Assembly (NCBI GenBank): GCA_035540515.1
Contig: DATLGM010000074.1
Location: 1-15,240 of the forward strand
Length of the DNA stretch: 15,240 nt
Origin: WHTG01 sp035540515
Lineage (GTDB): Bacteria; Actinomycetota; Nitriliruptoria; Euzebyales; Egibacteraceae
Direction of reading: 5' to 3'
The notes under the pieces were generated by a model, which saw nothing but the letters and a program-made list of their open reading frames with translations, made no database searches and had not been told where the DNA came from. The translations under genes and the position numbers were made by a program. Positions 12,510-15,240 of the stretch are shown here, piece after piece. The stretch's first letter is position 1, and every line of letters begins with the position of its first letter.

Positions 12510-13844
12510 CTAGCTGTCCTCCTTGACGATCCTGGCGAGCGCGTCGGCCAGTCCCTCGACTTCGTCGGCCGTGCGCCGTTCCGTCAAAGCGACCATGACG
12601 GCCCCCTGCGCGGGCCCGGTGTCCACCACCGGCCCGACCAGGTACCCGGCTGCATGCAGGGCGGTCACGGCGGCCTGGGGGTCCCGAACCGCGAGGCGCA
12701 ACGGGAACTCCTTGTAGAACGGCCCGCTGACGGCCAGCTCGACGCCGTCGATCTCGGTCAGCCGGCGGGCGGCGTGCTGCGCCCGCGCCAGACAGGCCCG
12801 GGCCAGGTCGCGCAGCCCCTGCGGGCCGAGCCAGGACAGGTGGATCAGCGCGGCGACGGCGCACAGGGTCTGGTTGGTGCAGATGTTCGACGTGGCCTTC
12901 TCCCGGCGGATGTCCTGTTCCCGCGCGCGCAGCGTCATCACGTAGCCGGTCCGTCCCGCCCGGTCGACGGTCCGCCCCACGATCCGCCCGGGGATCCGCC
13001 GGATCTGGTCGGTCCGGCAGGCCAGGAAGCCGAACGTGGGTCCACCGTAGGCCAGCCCCTGGCCGAGGGGTTGGCCCTCGCCGACGACCAGGTCCGCGCC
13101 CTGGCTGCCCGGCGTCGCGAGCAGTCCCACAGCAATCGGCTCGAGCTTGACGATCAGCTGCGCCCCGGCGGCGTGGGCGGCCTCGGCGTGGGCACGGACG
13201 TCCTCAACCACCCCGAGCGCGTTGGGCTGGGCGATGACGACGGCAGCCACGTCGTCGGACAGCGGCGGGACGGGGGTCCGCCCGTCAGCGCCGTAGTCGA
13301 CCTCGGAGGTCCCCCGGTCCAGCGGGTGGCCGTAGGTCCGCACCACCTGCCGCGTCGGCGCGTCGAGGGCCGAGGACATGACCACGGCGTTGCGCCGTGT
13401 CGCCGCGCACGCCATCGACACCGCTTCTGCGACCGCGCTGCCCCCGTCGTACAGACTGGCGTTGGACACCGGCAGGCCGGTCAGCTCGCTGATCACCGTC
13501 TGGTACTCGAACAGCGCCTGCAGCATGCCCTGGCTGACCTCGGGCTGGTACGGCGTGTAGGACGTCAGCAGCTCCCCGCGGCCGACCAGCGCCGCGATGG
13601 CCGCCGGCACGTAGTGGTCGTAGGCACCGCCGCCTGCGAAGCACACCGCGTCGGTGTGGTTCGCCGCAGCGTGGCGGGCCAGCGCCGACAACGTCTCGTC
13701 CTCGCTGCGGCCGCGCGGCAGGTTCGGCTCACCCGGTGGTCGCAGCCCCTGGGGGATGTGGGTGAACAGGTCGTCGAGGCTGGACCGGCCGACCGCGGCG
13801 AGCATCGCCTGCAGGTCGTCGTCGGTGTGAGGGGCGAAGTCCAC
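12510..13844 (-). CDS. gcvPA: Glycine dehydrogenase (decarboxylating) subunit 1
   Basis: The 444-residue N-terminal half of the split P-protein, homologous to GcvPB but without the PLP lysine; it forms the alpha part of the heterotetramer. Family features are the N-terminal PHTDDDLQAMLAAVG and LFTHIPQGLR, CFAGGGAYDHYVPAAIAAL, TSYTPYQPEVSQGMLQALFEYQT, ELTGLPVSNASLYDGGSAVAEA, and TSNICTNQTLCA near residue 320. The start is GTG at 13842-13844, with AGGTG about six bases before it. A TAGAAT -10 box and an inverted repeat lie about 50-75 bp upstream, so the gcv genes can be transcribed separately from the MerR gene. No glycine riboswitch is recognisable in the leader. Confidence 0.96.
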   Translation of the reverse strand: MDFAPHTDDDLQAMLAAVGRSSLDDLFTHIPQGLRPPGEPNLPRGRSEDETLSALARHAAANHTDAVCFAGGGAYDHYVPAAIAALVGRGELLTSYTPYQPEVSQGMLQALFEYQTVISELTGLPVSNASLYDGGSAVAEAVSMACAATRRNAVVMSSALDAPTRQVVRTYGHPLDRGTSEVDYGADGRTPVPPLSDDVAAVVIAQPNALGVVEDVRAHAEAAHAAGAQLIVKLEPIAVGLLATPGSQGADLVVGEGQPLGQGLAYGGPTFGFLACRTDQIRRIPGRIVGRTVDRAGRTGYVMTLRAREQDIRREKATSNICTNQTLCAVAALIHLSWLGPQGLRDLARACLARAQHAARRLTEIDGVELAVSGPFYKEFPLRLAVRDPQAAVTALHAAGYLVGPVVDTGPAQGAVMVALTERRTADEVEGLADALARIVKEDS

Positions 13845-13892
13845 GCGGGCACCTTTGAGCGCAACTGGCTTGCGGGGGCCGGCGCACGGGGG

Positions 13893-13919
13893 AATCGGCG
13901 TCCGACGGACCCGATTCTA
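13893..13919 (-). promoter_or_regulatory. gcvPA promoter -10 box with an overlapping inverted repeat
   Basis: On the minus strand TAGAAT (13919-13914) is a good -10 box; no matching -35 is seen at 17 bp. Overlapping it and the expected start of transcription is the inverted repeat AATCGG (13893-13898) with CCGATT (13911-13916). Inside this, GTCCG (13900-13904) pairs with CGGAC (13906-13910). The arrangement could be an operator or a hairpin at the 5' end of the message. Confidence 0.5.
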
Positions 13920-13942
13920 GTGTCGCCCGCGAGCGGCCCCGG

Positions 13943-14470
13943 TCAGCCCTCGGCGGCCGCGGTGGTGGTGTCGTCGGCGACGCTGCCCGGGTAGGCCCGC
14001 TCTGACGGCAGGCGAGTGACCTCCGCCTCGACGGCCTCGTACACCGGGGCCACAGCGATCGCGAACACGCCTTGGCCGCGCCCGAGCAGGTCGATGACCT
14101 CCCGGTTGTCGTCCAGCGCGTAGACCTTGGCGCCGTCCGACAGCAGCGTCAGGTTGCGCAGGTTCAGCCCCTGCTCGCGCACGAACTCCAGCGCCGCGCG
14201 GATGCGCTGCAGGCTCACCCCTGCGTCGAGCAGGCTTTTGATCACCCGCAGCTGGACGATGTCGTCGAAGGCGTACAGCCGCTGGGACCCCGAGCCCTCG
14301 GCGCTGCGCACCGACGGCGTGATCAGCCCCGTGGTGGTCCAGTAGTCCAGCTGCCGGTAGCTGATCCCGACGATCTTGCACACCGCCGGCCCGCGGTACC
14401 CGGGCTGGGAGTCTTCAAGCCCCGGCAAAGGGATGTCGCGCAAGTAGCGGTTCTCCCGTCGTTCAGCCAC
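13943..14470 (-). CDS. MerR-family regulator, Rv1830 (ResR)-like
   Basis: A 175-residue MerR-type regulator. The DNA-binding segment (residues 25-95) reads YRGPAVCKIVGISYRQLDYW, TTGLITPSVRSAEGSGSQRLYAF, then DIVQLRVIKSLLDAGVSLQRIR. This winged-helix pattern and the later LTLLSDGAKVYAL, EVIDLLGRGQGVFAIAV match, as I remember it, M. tuberculosis Rv1830 rather than Rv1828 (FtsR). The position between the bifunctional nuclease and glycine decarboxylase genes is also that of Rv1830. In mycobacteria that regulator affects growth and cell-cycle genes; the same role here is inferred. There are no Cys pairs for metal sensing. The start is GTG at 14470, with GGAAGG eight bases upstream, and a clear promoter precedes it. 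The C-terminal 25 residues are low-complexity. Confidence 0.9.
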   Translation of the reverse strand: MAERRENRYLRDIPLPGLEDSQPGYRGPAVCKIVGISYRQLDYWTTTGLITPSVRSAEGSGSQRLYAFDDIVQLRVIKSLLDAGVSLQRIRAALEFVREQGLNLRNLTLLSDGAKVYALDDNREVIDLLGRGQGVFAIAVAPVYEAVEAEVTRLPSERAYPGSVADDTTTAAAEG

Positions 14471-14514
14471 GAGCGCGCCTTCCGTATCGCATCGCCGTAA
14501 TTCCAGCGTGCGTC

Positions 14515-14543
14515 ACCGTACGCGCCATCCGTCGCGCGGTCAA
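14515..14543 (-). promoter_or_regulatory. Sigma-70-type promoter of the MerR gene
   Basis: On the minus strand TTGACC (14543-14538) is separated by exactly 17 bases from TACGGT (14520-14515). This is the best -35/-10 pair in the window. Transcription near 14508 gives a leader of about 38 bases. Confidence 0.7.
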
Positions 14544-14619
14544 TGGATGTCGTGCCGCGACGCCCGCGGACCCGGCCCACCCTCCACCTCGACTAGAGGG
14601 TCAGTACGCACGGTGAGCG

Positions 14620-14640
14620 TTGTGCACAGACTGTGCACAA
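14620..14640. promoter_or_regulatory. Perfect palindrome TTGTGCACA-GAC-TGTGCACAA
   Basis: Two nine-base arms, 14620-14628 and 14632-14640, are perfect inverted copies around GAC. The site lies 21-41 bases past the nuclease stop and about 77 bp upstream of the MerR -35 box. It is followed, toward the nuclease, by a second small palindrome ACACCGGTGT (14649-14658). It could be an operator or a stem for transcript end formation; no T-run follows. Confidence 0.55.
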
Positions 14641-14661
14641 CCCTGTGAACACCGGTGTGGA

Positions 14662-15135
14662 CTACTCGCGAAAGTCTTCCGGCGACACGCTGTCGAGGAA
14701 CTCCTTGAACTGCTCGACTTCCTGCTCGTCGTCGTCCTCGATCTCGATCCCCGCCTCCGCCAGGACCTCCTCGTCGGCGAAGATCGGCACCGTCGCCCGC
14801 ACAGCCAGCGCGATCGCGTCCGACGGGCGCGAGGACACCACGATCGACTCGCCGTCCTGCGTCATCTGGATCTCGGCGTAGAAGGTCCGCTCGCGCAGCT
14901 GCGTCACCACCACACGGTCCACCGAGACATCCAGGCTCGCGAGCAGGTCGCGCATGAGGTCGTGGGTCATGGGTCGGGCCGTGGCCACGCCCTGCAGGGC
15001 AAACGCGATCGACGTGGCCTCCACGGCACCGATCCAGATCGGCAGGAAGCGCTCCCCCGAGCGCTCCTTGAGCAGCACGATCGGCTGGTTGTGCGGCAAC
15101 TCGACGCGCACCCCTACGAGTTCCAGCTCAATCAC
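14662..15135 (-). CDS. Bifunctional nuclease-family protein (DUF151/BFN)
   Basis: A 157-residue single-domain protein of the DUF151 family, represented in mycobacteria by Rv1829. Plant and archaeal members show DNase/RNase activity; in bacteria the role is unclear. Visible conserved stretches are LPIWIGAVEATSIAFALQG (31-49), RPMTHDLMRDLL (54-65), FYAEIQM (85-91), and the family hallmark SSRPSDAIALAVR (101-113), followed by PIFADEEVLAEAGI. The end is acidic (DDDEQEVEQFKEFLD). There is no UvrB/C-like extension. The start is GTG at 15135, with AAGGGG eight bases before it. A TAGACT at 15175-15180 on the same strand may be its -10 box, giving a leader of about 33 bases. It lies directly upstream of the MerR gene in the same order as Rv1829-Rv1830. 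Confidence 0.94.
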   Translation of the reverse strand: MIELELVGVRVELPHNQPIVLLKERSGERFLPIWIGAVEATSIAFALQGVATARPMTHDLMRDLLASLDVSVDRVVVTQLRERTFYAEIQMTQDGESIVVSSRPSDAIALAVRATVPIFADEEVLAEAGIEIEDDDEQEVEQFKEFLDSVSPEDFRE

Positions 15136-15205
15136 TCGGCGCCCCTTGGCTCAGCCACGGCGATGGCCACAACGAGTCTACGTGCCGCTCGACGCCGTCG
15201 CGGGG

Positions 15206-15240
15206 TCAGGCGTCGCGATCCCGGACGTACACGCGAGCGA
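15206..15240 (-). CDS. Possible C-terminal end of an upstream gene (runs off right edge)
   Basis: On the minus strand a frame is open from the window edge and ends ARVYVRDRDA followed by TGA at 15206-15208. Only 10 codons are visible. The gene would lie upstream of the nuclease gene in the same direction, where a MerR gene like Rv1828 stands in mycobacteria. Identity cannot be judged. Confidence 0.3.
   Translation of the reverse strand, partial: ARVYVRDRDA

Noticed and set aside
13845..13942. Glycine riboswitch upstream of gcvPA
   Set aside because: The leader is short and I could not find the conserved aptamer core; only a simple inverted repeat is present.
11979..13994. 671-codon plus-strand open frame antisense to gcvPA/gcvPB
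   Set aside because: It lies opposite two certain genes, has an Arg/Gly/Val-rich composition typical of GC-rich antisense frames and shows no domain.
14620..14640. Replication origin with paired DnaA boxes
   Set aside because: Each arm has one mismatch to TTGTCCACA, there is just one pair, no AT-rich region, and no dnaA, dnaN or parAB gene nearby.

Overview
The window is about 15 kb of dense, very GC-rich bacterial chromosome and reads as an actinobacterium. Four things point that way: an F420-type luciferase-like oxidoreductase, a soluble mycobacterial-style acyl-ACP desaturase, a Nei2-type DNA glycosylase, and a block holding a bifunctional nuclease, a MerR regulator and glycine decarboxylase that resembles Mycobacterium tuberculosis Rv1829-Rv1830-Rv1832. 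The glycine decarboxylase P-protein is split into two genes, whereas mycobacteria and Streptomyces use one fused gene. This suggests a lineage outside the classical Actinomycetia, but the species cannot be named from sequence alone. No phage, insertion sequence, CRISPR array, tRNA or rRNA is visible.

Layout. Bases 1-1079 (minus): a stand-alone 5'-3' exonuclease whose stop overlaps the start of a TPM-like lipoprotein cut by the window edge. Bases 1119-1850 (plus): a short-chain dehydrogenase, probably leaderless. Bases 1981-2568 (plus): an exported protein with four 11-residue Lys/Ala repeats, followed by a strong hairpin terminator. Bases 2645-3271 (plus): a TetR regulator. Bases 3307-4916 (plus): a degenerate methyltransferase-like protein and a phosphotransferase overlapping as GTGA. 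Bases 4913-6927 (minus): an F420-type oxidoreductase, then an acyl-ACP desaturase with its own promoter covered by palindromes. Bases 6988-10029 (plus): a short phosphoglycerate mutase, a PLP-dependent threonine/serine dehydratase and a leucyl aminopeptidase. Bases 10030-10223: a convergent intergenic gap with a palindromic repeat family. Bases 10224-15135 (minus): in transcription order, the bifunctional nuclease, the MerR regulator, gcvPA, gcvPB and a Nei2-type glycosylase; a partial gene may enter at the right edge.

How the genes work together. The clearest functional unit is gcvPA-gcvPB, the two halves of glycine decarboxylase, with abutting genes and a perfect Shine-Dalgarno between them. 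The glycosylase gene follows by 6 bp and probably shares the transcript. The other genes are mostly housekeeping (glycolysis, amino acid and peptide turnover, lipid desaturation, DNA repair). The less ordinary material is mostly non-coding: the palindromic repeats after pepA, the operator-like palindromes at the desaturase and gcvPA promoters, a 9+3+9 palindrome downstream of the nuclease, and the Lys/Ala 11-mer exported protein. I found no convincing evidence of an undescribed multi-gene system.
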